Below are positions 16,430 to 25,184 of a DNA stretch of 64,000 nucleotides, in pieces (positions within the stretch are counted from its first letter, which is position 1; the number at the start of each line of letters is the position of its first letter). Location of the stretch: assembly GCF_004028635.1 (NCBI RefSeq), contig NZ_RQJW01000005.1, positions 660,982 through 724,981 of the forward strand, in the 5' to 3' direction. A program made the translations under genes and the position numbers. The stretch is from Streptomyces cyaneus. GTDB lineage: Bacteria > Actinomycetota > Actinomycetes > Streptomycetales > Streptomycetaceae. The notes under the pieces were generated by a model that saw only the letters and a program-made list of their open reading frames with translations, was not told where the DNA came from and ran no database searches.

Positions 16430-18253
16430 CTAGCTCACGACCGTGATCCGCTTCGCCGCCGGCGGCGCGATCGGGTTGGTCGCCGAGGAGTTGGCCGTCA
16501 GGTACTTCTCCAGCGCCGTCAGGTCGTCCCCGCCGACCAGGTCGTTCGTGCCCTGGCCCAGCGTCGGGAAGCCGTCGCCGCCGCCCGCGAGGAAGCTGTT
16601 CGTGGCGACGCGGTAGGTGGCCGTCGGGTTGATCGCCTCACCGTTCAGCTTGATCGAGTCGGTCACCACCCGGTCCGCACCCGACTTCGTCAGGTCCAGC
16701 GTGTACGTCAGACCCGACGAGACCTGGAGGACCTTCGGCGCCGCCGCGTTCGTCCCGCTCACCTGCTCCTTGAGCACCTGGATCAGCTGCGCGCCGGTGA
16801 AGTCCTGGAGGTTCACGGTGTTGGAGAACGGCTGCACGGTGAAGCCCTCGGCGTACGTCACCACACCGTCGCCCTCGCTGCCCTTGGCCGCGTAGGTCAG
16901 CGGCGCCCGGACGCCGCCCGGGTTCATCAGCGCCAGGTCCGTCTCCGGGTCCAGCTCCTTGCCGTGCGCCAGCTGCGCGTCCGCGATCAGGTCGCCGATC
17001 GGGGACTCGGTGCCGGTGTTGGGGATGTCGGCGGATATGTAGCCGATCGCGCGGTTGCCGATGGGCGCCGCGAGGGTGTTCCACTTGCTGATCAGCTCGG
17101 TCATGTCGGGCGCCTTGGCGACCGTCCGGGTGACCACGTGGTTCGCCGACTTCACCGACGTACGGGCGATGTCGCCGGTGAAGCGGTCGTACGTCAGCGT
17201 CGTGTCCGTGTAGAGGCGGCCGAAGGACGCGGCCGAGGTGACCATGCGGGGCTTGCCCGACGGGTCGGGGACGGTGCAGACGTACGCGGCGTGCGTGTGG
17301 CCGGTGACCAGCGCGTCCACCTGCGGCGTGATGTTCTTGGCGATGTCGACGATCGGGCCGGAGATGCCGTCACCGGCGCCCGGGGAGTCGCAGTTGTAGT
17401 TGTACGCGCCGGAGGCCGGCAGGCCGCCCTCGTGGATGAGCGCCACGATCGACTTCACGCCCTGCGCCTGGAGCACGCGCGCGTACTTGTTGATCGTCTC
17501 GACCTCGTCCTTGAACTTCAGGCCCTTGACGCCGTCCGCGGAGACGACCCCCGGCGTGTCCTCCAGGGTCACGCCGATGAACCCGACCTTGACACCGTTC
17601 TTCTTCCACACCCAGTAGGGCTTGAGGATCGGCTTGCCGGTCTTCTCGTCGAGGACGTTCGCGGCGAGGTAGGGGAAGTCGGCGCCCGCGAACTCCTCGT
17701 CCGTGTAGCAGCCGGCCGTCGGGTGGCAGCCGCCCTTCTGCAGCCGGGCCAGTTCCTTGGCGCCCTCGTCGAACTCGTGGTTGCCGACCGAGGTGACGTC
17801 CAGGTCGAGCTTGTTCAGCGCCTCGATGGTGGGCTCGTCGTGGAAGAGGCCCGAGATCAGCGGGGAGGCGCCGACCATGTCACCGCCGGCCGCGGTGATG
17901 GAGTACTTGTTGCCCTCGCGGGCCTGGCGCAGGTGGGTGGCGAGGTACTCCACGCCGCCCGCGTCGATGGTCTTCGTCGTGCCGTCCGCCTGGAGCTCGG
18001 TGACCCGCCCGGAGGAACCGGCCGGCGGCTCCAGGTTGCCGTGCAGGTCGTTGAAGGACAGCAGCTGCACGTCCTGGTAGCGGCTGTAGCCGTACCCGCC
18101 CCCGTGCTTCGCGGAGCTCTCCCCCGCCGTCGTCGTCGCCGTCGCGGGAAGCGCCGCGGCCAGCGCGCCCGCGGTGGCGAGGGACGCGGCGGCCGCGACG
18201 AGTGCGTACGTACGGCGTCTGCGGCGGTGCTGGTCGTGGGATGTGGCTGGCAT
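16430..18253 (-). CDS. Secreted 5'-nucleotidase / metallophosphoesterase
   Basis: 607 aa from the ATG at 18253, chosen because a GGGGG RBS and a signal peptide (basic HRRRRRTYA, then an Ala/Leu-rich core) follow directly. The metallophosphoesterase domain has SFNDLHGN (metal-binding Asp and His), GGDMVGAS, VGNHEFD and ALVTGHTHA. The C-terminal 5'-nucleotidase domain has the substrate-stacking region FTVQPFSN and ends with FLAGGGDGF. It hydrolyses extracellular nucleotides, releasing phosphate and nucleoside. This fits its place beside the phosphate cluster. Three 18-bp tandem units lie just upstream. Confidence 0.92.
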   Translation of the reverse strand: MPATSHDQHRRRRRTYALVAAAASLATAGALAAALPATATTTAGESSAKHGGGYGYSRYQDVQLLSFNDLHGNLEPPAGSSGRVTELQADGTTKTIDAGGVEYLATHLRQAREGNKYSITAAGGDMVGASPLISGLFHDEPTIEALNKLDLDVTSVGNHEFDEGAKELARLQKGGCHPTAGCYTDEEFAGADFPYLAANVLDEKTGKPILKPYWVWKKNGVKVGFIGVTLEDTPGVVSADGVKGLKFKDEVETINKYARVLQAQGVKSIVALIHEGGLPASGAYNYNCDSPGAGDGISGPIVDIAKNITPQVDALVTGHTHAAYVCTVPDPSGKPRMVTSAASFGRLYTDTTLTYDRFTGDIARTSVKSANHVVTRTVAKAPDMTELISKWNTLAAPIGNRAIGYISADIPNTGTESPIGDLIADAQLAHGKELDPETDLALMNPGGVRAPLTYAAKGSEGDGVVTYAEGFTVQPFSNTVNLQDFTGAQLIQVLKEQVSGTNAAAPKVLQVSSGLTYTLDLTKSGADRVVTDSIKLNGEAINPTATYRVATNSFLAGGGDGFPTLGQGTNDLVGGDDLTALEKYLTANSSATNPIAPPAAKRITVVS

Positions 18254-18260
18254 GCGCCCC

Positions 18261-18314
18261 CCTGTGAGTCGTGAATGACCCACGAGTCCTGAATAACCCG
18301 TGAGTCGTGAGTGA
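18261..18314. repeat. Three 18-bp tandem repeats in the nucleotidase promoter
   Basis: Units 18261-18278, 18279-18296 and 18297-18314 share the core GAGTCSTGARTRA. Read on the minus strand they contain TTCAGGACTC and TTCACGACTC. They begin 8 bp upstream of the ATG, so they are likely 5' UTR or operator sequence. The period differs from the 11-bp PHO box. Confidence 0.6.
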
Positions 18315-18421
18315 CATGGCCCCGTCGGGCGGCAGCCTAGAGTCAACGCGCGTAGCGCGACAGGGGGTTCCTGGTTACAGCTGGGTTGCTTCTGTGCCGG
18401 GACTTTGCCGGAGCCGCCCCT

Positions 18422-18434
18422 TACCCTCGTACGC
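18422..18434 (+). promoter_or_regulatory. Possible leaderless promoter of mshD
   Basis: TACCCT (TAnnnT) at 18422-18427 ends 7 nt before the ATG at 18435, and no Shine-Dalgarno sequence precedes that ATG. This spacing is typical of leaderless actinobacterial transcripts. The -35 is weak. Confidence 0.4.
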
Positions 18435-19361
18435 ATGACCAGCGACGACGCCGCACACCCCCTCCCGACCCGTTCCATCGAGACCCACTCCGCGCTCTCC
18501 CCGGAGCAGACCGAGGCCGTACTCGAACTGCTCGCGGAGGCCGCCCGGAACGACGGGCAGCAGGCGGTGTCCGAGCAGGGCCGACTGCAGCTGCGCGGCG
18601 GTGAGCGCGAAGGCGTGTCGCATCTGCTGCTGACCGTCGCCGACGAACTCGTCGGTTACGCCCAGCTGGAGGACACCGACCCGGTGGAGGCCCCGGCCGC
18701 CGAGCTGGTCGTCCACCCCTCGCACCGCGGCCACGGTCACGGCCGCGCGCTCGGCTCGGCCCTCCTCGCCGCGTCCGGCAAGCGGCTGCGGGTGTGGGCC
18801 CACGGCGGCCACGCCGCCGCCCGGCATCTCTCCCAGGTGCTCGGCCTCACCCTGTTCCGCGAACTGCGCCAAATGCGCCGCTCTTTGGCGGACCTGAAAC
18901 TGCCGGACCCGGTGCTCCCCGAGGGCGTGACGGTCCGCACCTTCGTGCCCGGCCAGGACGACGCGGCCTGGCTCGCCGCGAACGCCGCCGCCTTCGCCCA
19001 CCACCCCGAGCAGGGCTCCCTCACCCAGCGCGACCTCGACGACCGCAAGGCCGAGCCGTGGTTCGACCCGGCGGGGTTCTTCCTGGCCGAGCGCGAGGGC
19101 GAGCTCGTCGGCTTCCACTGGACGAAGGTCCACGCGGAGCAACGGCTGGGCGAGGTGTACGTCCTCGGTGTGCGACCGGGCGCGCAGGGCGGCGGCCTGG
19201 GCAAGGCCCTGACGACGATCGGCCTGCGGCATCTGGCCGGGCAGGGGCTGCCCACGGCCATGCTCTACGTCGACGCCGACAACAAGGCGGCGGTGTCGGT
19301 GTACGAGCGGCTGGGGTTCGTGACGTACGAGACGGACCTCATGTACCGGGCGGAGACGTGA
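18435..19361 (+). CDS. mshD: Mycothiol synthase (double GNAT acetyltransferase)
   Basis: 308 aa. Two tandem GNAT domains. The N-terminal one (about 20-140) has the HPSHRGHGHGRAL acyl-CoA loop. The C-terminal one (about 150-305) has VLGVRPGAQGGGLGKAL and ends YERLGFVTYETDLMY. MshD transfers acetyl from acetyl-CoA to Cys-GlcN-Ins, the last step of mycothiol synthesis in the cytoplasm. The ATG at 18435 fits the protein family start; an upstream TTG in frame is less likely. Divergent from the nucleotidase gene. A good terminator follows. Confidence 0.95.
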   Translation: MTSDDAAHPLPTRSIETHSALSPEQTEAVLELLAEAARNDGQQAVSEQGRLQLRGGEREGVSHLLLTVADELVGYAQLEDTDPVEAPAAELVVHPSHRGHGHGRALGSALLAASGKRLRVWAHGGHAAARHLSQVLGLTLFRELRQMRRSLADLKLPDPVLPEGVTVRTFVPGQDDAAWLAANAAAFAHHPEQGSLTQRDLDDRKAEPWFDPAGFFLAEREGELVGFHWTKVHAEQRLGEVYVLGVRPGAQGGGLGKALTTIGLRHLAGQGLPTAMLYVDADNKAAVSVYERLGFVTYETDLMYRAET

Positions 19362-19383
19362 CACCAAACCGCATATAACTCCC

Positions 19384-19419
19384 AGAAGGGGCGGTGACCT
19401 TGACGCCGCCCCTTCTTTT
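19384..19419 (+). terminator. Rho-independent terminator of mshD
   Basis: AGAAGGGGCGG (19384-19394) pairs with CCGCCCCTTCT (19406-19416), 11-nt loop, then TTT. One of the few here with a T tract. Confidence 0.8.
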
Positions 19420-19420
19420 G

Positions 19421-19458
19421 CACCACCCTTTCACTACTCAATTAGTGAAAGGGTGGTG
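19421..19458. promoter_or_regulatory. Perfect 16-bp-arm inverted repeat at the GntR gene start
   Basis: CACCACCCTTTCACTA (19421-19436) and TAGTGAAAGGGTGGTG (19443-19458) are perfect arms around a 6-nt spacer, 6 bp upstream of the ATG at 19465. It is the obvious autoregulatory operator for the downstream GntR protein. As RNA it would fold into a hairpin that occludes the translation start. Confidence 0.8.
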
Positions 19459-19464
19459 GAACGG

Positions 19465-19851
19465 ATGGTCGAGTACCGCATCGACCGGCGCTCCGGCGTC
19501 GCCACCTACGTGCAGATCGTCCAGCAGACCAAACAGGCCCTGCGCCTGGGCCTGTTGGAGCCGGGGGACAAGCTGCCGACGGCCCGTGAGGTCGTCGAGG
19601 CCACCGCCATCAACCCCAACACCGTCCTCAAGGCCTACCGCGAACTGGAACGCGAGGGCCTGGTCGAGGCACGGCGGGGACTCGGCACGTTCGTGCGACG
19701 CGGACTGAACACCGCGCCGGCCGACTCGCCGCTGCGCACCGAACTGGACGCGTGGGCCGTACGGGCCCGCGAGGCCGGCCTGGAGCGCGACGACGTGGAC
19801 GCGCTCTTCACTTCTGTACTGGACACGCACTTCAAGGGGGACGAGTCATGA
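19465..19851 (+). CDS. GntR-family regulator, YtrA subfamily
   Basis: 128 aa from the ATG at 19465. A GTG at 19453 is possible but lies inside the inverted repeat. N-terminal winged helix-turn-helix (about 10-75): LPTAREVVEATAINPNTV is the recognition region, followed by YRELEREGLVE. The short C-terminal helical part (about 80-125) is typical of YtrA-type proteins that control ABC transporter operons. The stop overlaps the ATP-binding gene start (ATGA). It probably represses the three-gene transporter operon and itself through the 19421-19458 operator. The effector is unknown; members often respond to cell-envelope antibiotics. Confidence 0.93.
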   Translation: MVEYRIDRRSGVATYVQIVQQTKQALRLGLLEPGDKLPTAREVVEATAINPNTVLKAYRELEREGLVEARRGLGTFVRRGLNTAPADSPLRTELDAWAVRAREAGLERDDVDALFTSVLDTHFKGDES

Positions 19852-20735
19852 CCGAGACCGCCATCGAGGCGGCCGCGCTGAGCAAGAGGTTCGGGCGGCG
19901 CCGGGGGCCGGCGCTGGACGGCTGCACCTTCCGGCTCCCGGCAGGCCGCGTCTGCGCCGTCGTCGGACCGAACGGCGCGGGCAAGTCGACCCTGCTCTCC
20001 CTCGCCGCCGGACTGCTGCGCCCCACCGACGGCACGATCACCGTCCTCGGCCAGACCCCGGCGGCGGCCCGCGAGCGACTCGCGTACGTCGCCCAGGACA
20101 AGCCCCTGCACCCCCAGCTCACCGTCGCCGACACCCTGCGCCTCGGCCGCGAGCTGAACCCCCGCCGCTGGGACGACCGCGTCGCCGAGCGGATCGTCGC
20201 CGAGGGCGACCTCGCCCCGGACGCCAAGATCCGCACGCTCTCCGGCGGCCAGCGCACCCGCGTCGCGCTCGCCCTCGCCCTCGGCAAGCGCCCCGAACTG
20301 CTGCTCCTGGACGAGCCGATGGCCGACCTCGACCCGCTCGCCCGGCACCAGCTGATGGCCACGCTCATGGCCGACGCGGCCGAGCACGGCACCACGGTTG
20401 TCATGTCCTCGCACGTCGTCGCCGAGCTGGACGGCGCCTGCGACCACCTCCTGCTGCTCGGCGCCGGCCGGGTCCGCCTCGCCGGCCCGCTGGACGACCT
20501 GCTCGCCGCGCACAAGCTGGTCACCGGCCGGGCCGACGCCTCCCTCGCCCCGCACACCGTGGTCGAGTCCCGCACCACGGGACGCCAACTCACCGCACTC
20601 GTACGCCCCGACGGCCCCCTCGGCGACGGCTGGCAGACCACCGCCCCCACCCTGGAGGAGCTGGTCCTGGCCCACCTGCGCGCCCCCGAGGCCCCGGCCC
20701 TGCGGCTCGACACCCCGCAGGAGGCCGCCGTATGA
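19848..20735 (+). CDS. ABC transporter ATP-binding protein
   Basis: 295 aa; the ATG overlaps the GntR stop. Walker A GPNGAGKST (about 43-51), Q loop VAQDKPL, signature LSGGQRTRVAL and Walker B LLLLDEPMADLDP, then the H-loop SSHVV. A C-terminal extension of about 85 residues follows the nucleotide-binding domain, as in many ABC-2 exporters of antibiotic-resistance type. It energises the two permeases encoded immediately downstream, each linked by an ATGA overlap. Confidence 0.94.
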   Translation: MTETAIEAAALSKRFGRRRGPALDGCTFRLPAGRVCAVVGPNGAGKSTLLSLAAGLLRPTDGTITVLGQTPAAARERLAYVAQDKPLHPQLTVADTLRLGRELNPRRWDDRVAERIVAEGDLAPDAKIRTLSGGQRTRVALALALGKRPELLLLDEPMADLDPLARHQLMATLMADAAEHGTTVVMSSHVVAELDGACDHLLLLGAGRVRLAGPLDDLLAAHKLVTGRADASLAPHTVVESRTTGRQLTALVRPDGPLGDGWQTTAPTLEELVLAHLRAPEAPALRLDTPQEAAV

Positions 20736-21736
20736 CCGCCGTGACCCTCGAGACGTCCACCGCCGCCACGCCCACCCGCGGACCGCGCGGCCTGCTCTGG
20801 ACGATGCTGCGACTGCACCGCTCGGCGCTGTGGTTCTGGGTGATGCTGGTGGCCGTCGGAGCGGGAGCACTGCTGTGGGCGTACGGTCCGGGGGCGGACG
20901 CCGCGTGGGCCGAGTTCCGGAAGGCGGGCTGCGATGCCGTGTCACCGGGTGGCCTGACCTGCGACATGGGTGCCGGTGCCGCCTACGGCCGGTACGACGC
21001 CGCAATCGCCCTCGGCTCCGGAGTCCTCGCCCTCGCGCCCTTCCTCACCGCCGCCTGGGCGGGCGCCGCGCTCATCGGGCGCGAACTGGAGAGCGGGACC
21101 GCCCAGTTGGCCTGGACCCAGTCCGTGTCACCGGCCCGCTGGCTGGCCGCCAAACTCGCCGTCCCGGCCGCCCTGCTCGTCTCCGGCACCCTCGTGCTCA
21201 CTCTGGTGCACCGCATGGTCTTCTCGGTGGACGGTGCGCTGCGGCTCACGGGCGGCTCGCGGGCCTGGTACCAGGGCGCCACCTTCGAGGCCAACGGCAC
21301 CCTCGCCACCGCCTACGCCCTCCTCGGCCTCACCGTCGGCGTCCTCGCGGGCCTGCTCCAGCGCCGGGCCCTGGCCGCGCTCGGCACGGCGGTCGTGGGC
21401 CTCGCGATCCTCGCGGCCGCGCTCGGCGCCCTGCGCCCGTACCTGTGGCCGGTCGAGACGCTCACCGACAAGAACGAGTACCCCGAGTTCATCGGCATGG
21501 TCGTCGGCGAGGGCGCGCTCACCTCCACCGGCGCCCGCGTCCCGGACCCCATCTGCGTCGACAACGCCAAGTGCCTCGCCGAGCACGACATCGTGGGCTT
21601 CTACCGCGACTACCACCCGGCCTCCCACTTCTGGCCCCTGCAACTCGTGGAGACCGGCATCGTCCTCGCCGTCGCCGCACTGGCGGTCCTGCTCGCCTTC
21701 CGGCTGCTGAACCGCCGCACCGGAGCCGCCGCATGA
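20732..21736 (+). CDS. ABC-2 type permease (first)
   Basis: 334 aa, about six membrane segments, with a long extracytoplasmic region carrying Cys residues between the first two. The block WAGAALIGRELESGTAQLAWTQ after the second segment is almost repeated in the next gene, so the two permeases are paralogues by duplication. The start overlaps the ATPase stop. Together the pair should form a heterodimeric exporter; the substrate is unknown. Confidence 0.9.
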   Translation: MTAVTLETSTAATPTRGPRGLLWTMLRLHRSALWFWVMLVAVGAGALLWAYGPGADAAWAEFRKAGCDAVSPGGLTCDMGAGAAYGRYDAAIALGSGVLALAPFLTAAWAGAALIGRELESGTAQLAWTQSVSPARWLAAKLAVPAALLVSGTLVLTLVHRMVFSVDGALRLTGGSRAWYQGATFEANGTLATAYALLGLTVGVLAGLLQRRALAALGTAVVGLAILAAALGALRPYLWPVETLTDKNEYPEFIGMVVGEGALTSTGARVPDPICVDNAKCLAEHDIVGFYRDYHPASHFWPLQLVETGIVLAVAALAVLLAFRLLNRRTGAAA

Positions 21737-22650
21737 CCACCACACTCACCGCCACGACAGCCCCGGCCGGCCTCACCTCACGGGGGCCGCGCGGCCTGGT
21801 CTGGGCCGTCCTGCGGGTGCACCGCACGGCCCTGGTCTTCTGGGGGCTCACCCTGACCGCCGCGACGGCGGGCCTGATCTGGATGCACACGATCGCGGAC
21901 GACGCCCGCCGGGGAAACGTCCCGTGCGCCGAGCCCGCCCACGACGGCCTCCCCTCCTGCGCCTCGGTCGAGGCGATCACCGTCGACGACCTCTACTCCG
22001 ACGGCATCGCCCTGGTCACCACGGCCCTGTGCTACGTGATCTTCCCCGTGGCCGCCTGGGCGGGCGGGGCGCTGATCGGCCGGGAGCTGGAGAGCGGCAC
22101 CGCCCGGCTCGCCTGGACCCAGTCGGTCACCCCGGCCCGATGGCTGGCAGCCAAGCTCGCGGTCCCGGCCGCCCTGCTCACCGCCGGAACCGGTGCCGTC
22201 CTGCTGCTGAACCTCTGGGCCCGCACGGACGACAACCCGAACCTCGTCGGGGACTGGTACGGACCCGACCAGTTCGCCGGCATCGGCCCGGTGGCCGTCG
22301 CCTACGCTCTGGCCGGCCTCGCCCTCGGCACGCTCGCCGGACTGCTGCTCCGCCGGGCACTGCCCGCCGCCGGGCTGGGCTTCGCGGCCGCGCTGCTCCT
22401 CTACACCGTGCTGGAGCGCTACCGCGGGGACCTCTGGCCCAAGGTCATCCGCGCCGACGCGGGCGGCTTCGAGCTGCCGCGCTCGGTCTGGGCGATGAGC
22501 TGGCCCGGCCCCACCGGGGCGACCCGGGCGATGTACCACCCCCAGTCCCACTTCTGGCCGCTCCAGTACGTCGAGACCGGCATTCTTCTCGCCGTGGCCG
22601 CCGTGGCGACGCTCGCCGCCTTCCGGCTGCTGCGCCGCCGTACCGCCTGA
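21733..22650 (+). CDS. ABC-2 type permease (second)
   Basis: 305 aa, six predicted membrane segments. It shares GRELESGTARLAWTQSVTPA and the HPQSHFWPLQ(Y/L)VETGI-type ending with the preceding permease. The ATGA overlap with that gene keeps the operon tightly coupled. A 14-bp terminator stem follows 20 bp after the stop, closing the GntR-ABC operon. Confidence 0.9.
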   Translation: MTTTLTATTAPAGLTSRGPRGLVWAVLRVHRTALVFWGLTLTAATAGLIWMHTIADDARRGNVPCAEPAHDGLPSCASVEAITVDDLYSDGIALVTTALCYVIFPVAAWAGGALIGRELESGTARLAWTQSVTPARWLAAKLAVPAALLTAGTGAVLLLNLWARTDDNPNLVGDWYGPDQFAGIGPVAVAYALAGLALGTLAGLLLRRALPAAGLGFAAALLLYTVLERYRGDLWPKVIRADAGGFELPRSVWAMSWPGPTGATRAMYHPQSHFWPLQYVETGILLAVAAVATLAAFRLLRRRTA

Positions 22651-22670
22651 CGGCGTACCGAACCTCCGGC

Positions 22671-22705
22671 CCGCACGTCCCTCCACGGGGGGGAGGGACG
22701 TGCGG
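22671..22705 (+). terminator. Terminator of the GntR-ABC operon
   Basis: CCGCACGTCCCTCC (22671-22684) pairs perfectly with GGAGGGACGTGCGG (22692-22705) across a 7-nt loop. Confidence 0.75.
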
Positions 22706-22949
22706 CTCGGACCGACGCCCCGTCACGCAGACGCCCGCGAGCCGCCCCCCGATATCCCACACGCCATGTCTCCGTAACCATTGGTTCAGACGGACTTGCG
22801 ACGCTCAGCCAATGACGCCCGCCGTGCCAGAGCCTGCGCCGCCCCCGGGAGGGAGCGCGAGGAACGGGGACGCACGACGCCTCCCCGCCACGCTCCCACC
22901 CGTGCTGTCCGACGCGCCCATAAGCCTCGCCACGCGGAACAATGGGCAT

Positions 22950-25184
22950 ATGAGCCAGTCCACGAACGCCCAGGCAACGGTCCAGCACGCACAGCCCTCC
23001 GTGGGCTCCATCGCCGCGCACCGCCCCCACACGGTCTCGGCGGTGGTCTCCGATCTGGAACCCGACATCGATGCCGACCTCGACGCGTACGAGGTCACCG
23101 AGCTGGACGGCGTCCAGCTGCCCCAGGGACGCTTCCTGGACCGGGAACGCAGCTGGCTCGCGTTCAACGAGCGCGTCCTCGAACTCGCCGAGGACCCGAA
23201 CACACCGCTCCTCGAACGGGCGAACTTCCTGGCGATCTTCGCCAGCAACCTGGACGAGTTCTTCATGGTCCGCGTGGCCGGACTGAAGCGCCGCATAGCG
23301 ACCGGTGTCGCCACCCGGTCCGCGTCCGGCCTGCAGCCCCGTGAGGTCCTGGAGATGATCTGGGCCCGCTCCCGCGAGCTGATGGCCCGGCACGCCGCCT
23401 GCTACCACGAGGACGTCGCCCCCTCCCTCGCGGAGGAAGGCATCCACCTGGTCCGCTGGAGCGAGCTGCAGGAGAAGGAGCAGGCCCGCCTGTTCACCCT
23501 GTTCCGGCACCAGATCTTCCCGGTCCTGACCCCGCTGGCGGTCGACCCGGCGCACCCCTTCCCGTACATCTCCGGGCTCTCCCTGAACCTGGCCGTACGG
23601 GTCCGCAACCCCGTCACCGGCACCCCGCACTTCGCCCGCGTCAAGGTGCCGCCGCTGCTCTCCCGCTTCCTGGAGGCCTCCCCCGGCCGGTTCGTCCCGC
23701 TGGAGGACGTCATCGGCGCCCACCTGGAGGAGCTGTTCCCGGGCATGGAGGTGCTGGAGCACCACGCGTTCCGGGTCACCCGCAACGAGGACCTGGAGGT
23801 CGAGGAGGACGACGCCGAGAACCTGCTCCAGGCCCTGGAGAAGGAGCTCATGCGGCGCCGCTTCGGGCCGCCGGTGCGCCTGGAGGTCGAGGAGAACATC
23901 AACCAGGAGGTCCTGGACCTGCTGGTGCGCGAGCTGAAGATCAGCGAGGCCGAGGTCTACCCGCTCACCGGCCCCCTGGACCTCACGGGCCTCTTCCGCA
24001 TCGCCTCCGTCGACCGGCCCGAGCTGAAGTACCCGAAGTTCGTCGCGGGCACCCATCGCGATCTCGCCGAGGTCGAGTCGGCGTCCGCGCCCGACATCTT
24101 CGCGGCCCTGCGCAACCGGGACGTCCTCCTGCACCACCCGTACGACTCCTTCTCCACCTCGGTGCAGGCGTTCCTGGAGCAGGCGGCCGACGACCCGGAC
24201 GTCCTCGCGATCAAGCAGACCCTGTACCGCACCTCCGGCGACTCCCCCATAGTCAACGCGCTCATCGACGCCGCCGAGGCCGGCAAGCAGGTCCTCGTGC
24301 TGGTCGAGATCAAGGCCCGCTTCGACGAGCACGCCAACATCAAGTGGGCGCGCAAGCTGGAGGAGGCCGGCTGCCATGTCGTGTACGGCCTCGTCGGCCT
24401 GAAGACCCACTGCAAGCTGTCGCTGGTGGTCCGCCAGGAGGGCGAGACACTACGGCGCTACAGCCACGTCGGCACCGGCAACTACCACCCGAAGACGGCC
24501 CGGCTCTACGAGGACCTGGGCCTGCTCACGGCCGACCCGCAGGTCGGCGCGGACCTGTCCGACCTGTTCAACCGCCTCTCGGGCTACTCGCGCCGAGAGA
24601 CGTACCGTCGCCTGCTCGTGGCCCCCAAGTCCCTGCGCGACGGCCTGATCTCGCGGATCAACAAGGAGGTCCAGCACCACCGTGCCGGACGTCCCGCCTA
24701 CGTCCGCATCAAGGTCAACTCGATCGTCGACGAGGCACTCATCGACGCCTGCTACGGCGCGTCCCAGGCGGGCGTGCCGGTCGACATCTGGGTCCGCGGC
24801 ATCTGCGCGATCCGCCCGGGCGTGACGGGACTGTCGGAGAACATCCGCGTCCGCTCGGTCCTCGGCCGCTTCCTCGAGCACTCCCGGGTCTTCGCCTTCG
24901 GCAACGGCGGCGAACCCGAGGTGTGGATCGGCAGCGCCGACATGATGCACCGCAATCTCGACCGTCGTATAGAAGCCCTGGTCAGGGTCACCGACCCGGC
25001 CCACCGCGCCGCGCTGAACCGGCTCATGGAGACCGGTATGTCCGACACCACCGCGTCCTGGCACCTCGGTCCGGACGGCGAGTGGACCCGGTACGCGATG
25101 GACGCGGACGGCCAGCCCCTGCGCAACGTCCAGGAGATGCTCATAGACGCCCGGAGGCGCCGGCGTGGCACAGCAACACCTTGA
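22950..25184 (+). CDS. ppk: Polyphosphate kinase 1
   Basis: 744 aa. The ATG at 22950 was chosen because the conserved PPK1 N domain begins soon after (PQGRFLDRERSWLAFN). Order: N, head, and two phospholipase D-like C domains. The autophosphorylated His is His487 in LKTHCKL, and a second HKD-like site is at His644 in LEHSRVF. GTGNYHPKTARLYED is a PPK hallmark. It reversibly makes polyphosphate from ATP at the membrane. In Streptomyces it is known to be PhoP-dependent and affects antibiotic output. The 300 bp upstream hold no convincing PHO box; a lone GGTTCAGACGG at 22785-22795 is weak. Confidence 0.96.
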   Translation: MSQSTNAQATVQHAQPSVGSIAAHRPHTVSAVVSDLEPDIDADLDAYEVTELDGVQLPQGRFLDRERSWLAFNERVLELAEDPNTPLLERANFLAIFASNLDEFFMVRVAGLKRRIATGVATRSASGLQPREVLEMIWARSRELMARHAACYHEDVAPSLAEEGIHLVRWSELQEKEQARLFTLFRHQIFPVLTPLAVDPAHPFPYISGLSLNLAVRVRNPVTGTPHFARVKVPPLLSRFLEASPGRFVPLEDVIGAHLEELFPGMEVLEHHAFRVTRNEDLEVEEDDAENLLQALEKELMRRRFGPPVRLEVEENINQEVLDLLVRELKISEAEVYPLTGPLDLTGLFRIASVDRPELKYPKFVAGTHRDLAEVESASAPDIFAALRNRDVLLHHPYDSFSTSVQAFLEQAADDPDVLAIKQTLYRTSGDSPIVNALIDAAEAGKQVLVLVEIKARFDEHANIKWARKLEEAGCHVVYGLVGLKTHCKLSLVVRQEGETLRRYSHVGTGNYHPKTARLYEDLGLLTADPQVGADLSDLFNRLSGYSRRETYRRLLVAPKSLRDGLISRINKEVQHHRAGRPAYVRIKVNSIVDEALIDACYGASQAGVPVDIWVRGICAIRPGVTGLSENIRVRSVLGRFLEHSRVFAFGNGGEPEVWIGSADMMHRNLDRRIEALVRVTDPAHRAALNRLMETGMSDTTASWHLGPDGEWTRYAMDADGQPLRNVQEMLIDARRRRRGTATP

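Noticed and set aside
16283..18274. 663-codon open frame on the plus strand
   Set aside because: Antisense shadow of the 5'-nucleotidase gene; no motif, no RBS.
19453..19464. GTG start for the GntR gene
   Set aside because: It lies in the right arm of the operator and would add only four codons; the ATG at 19465 is preferred, though not proven.
22785..22807. PHO box before ppk
   Set aside because: A single GGTTCAGACGG unit without a second good repeat; too weak to annotate.
22419..24410. 663-codon open frame on the minus strand over ppk
   Set aside because: Shadow of the ppk coding strand with low-complexity composition.
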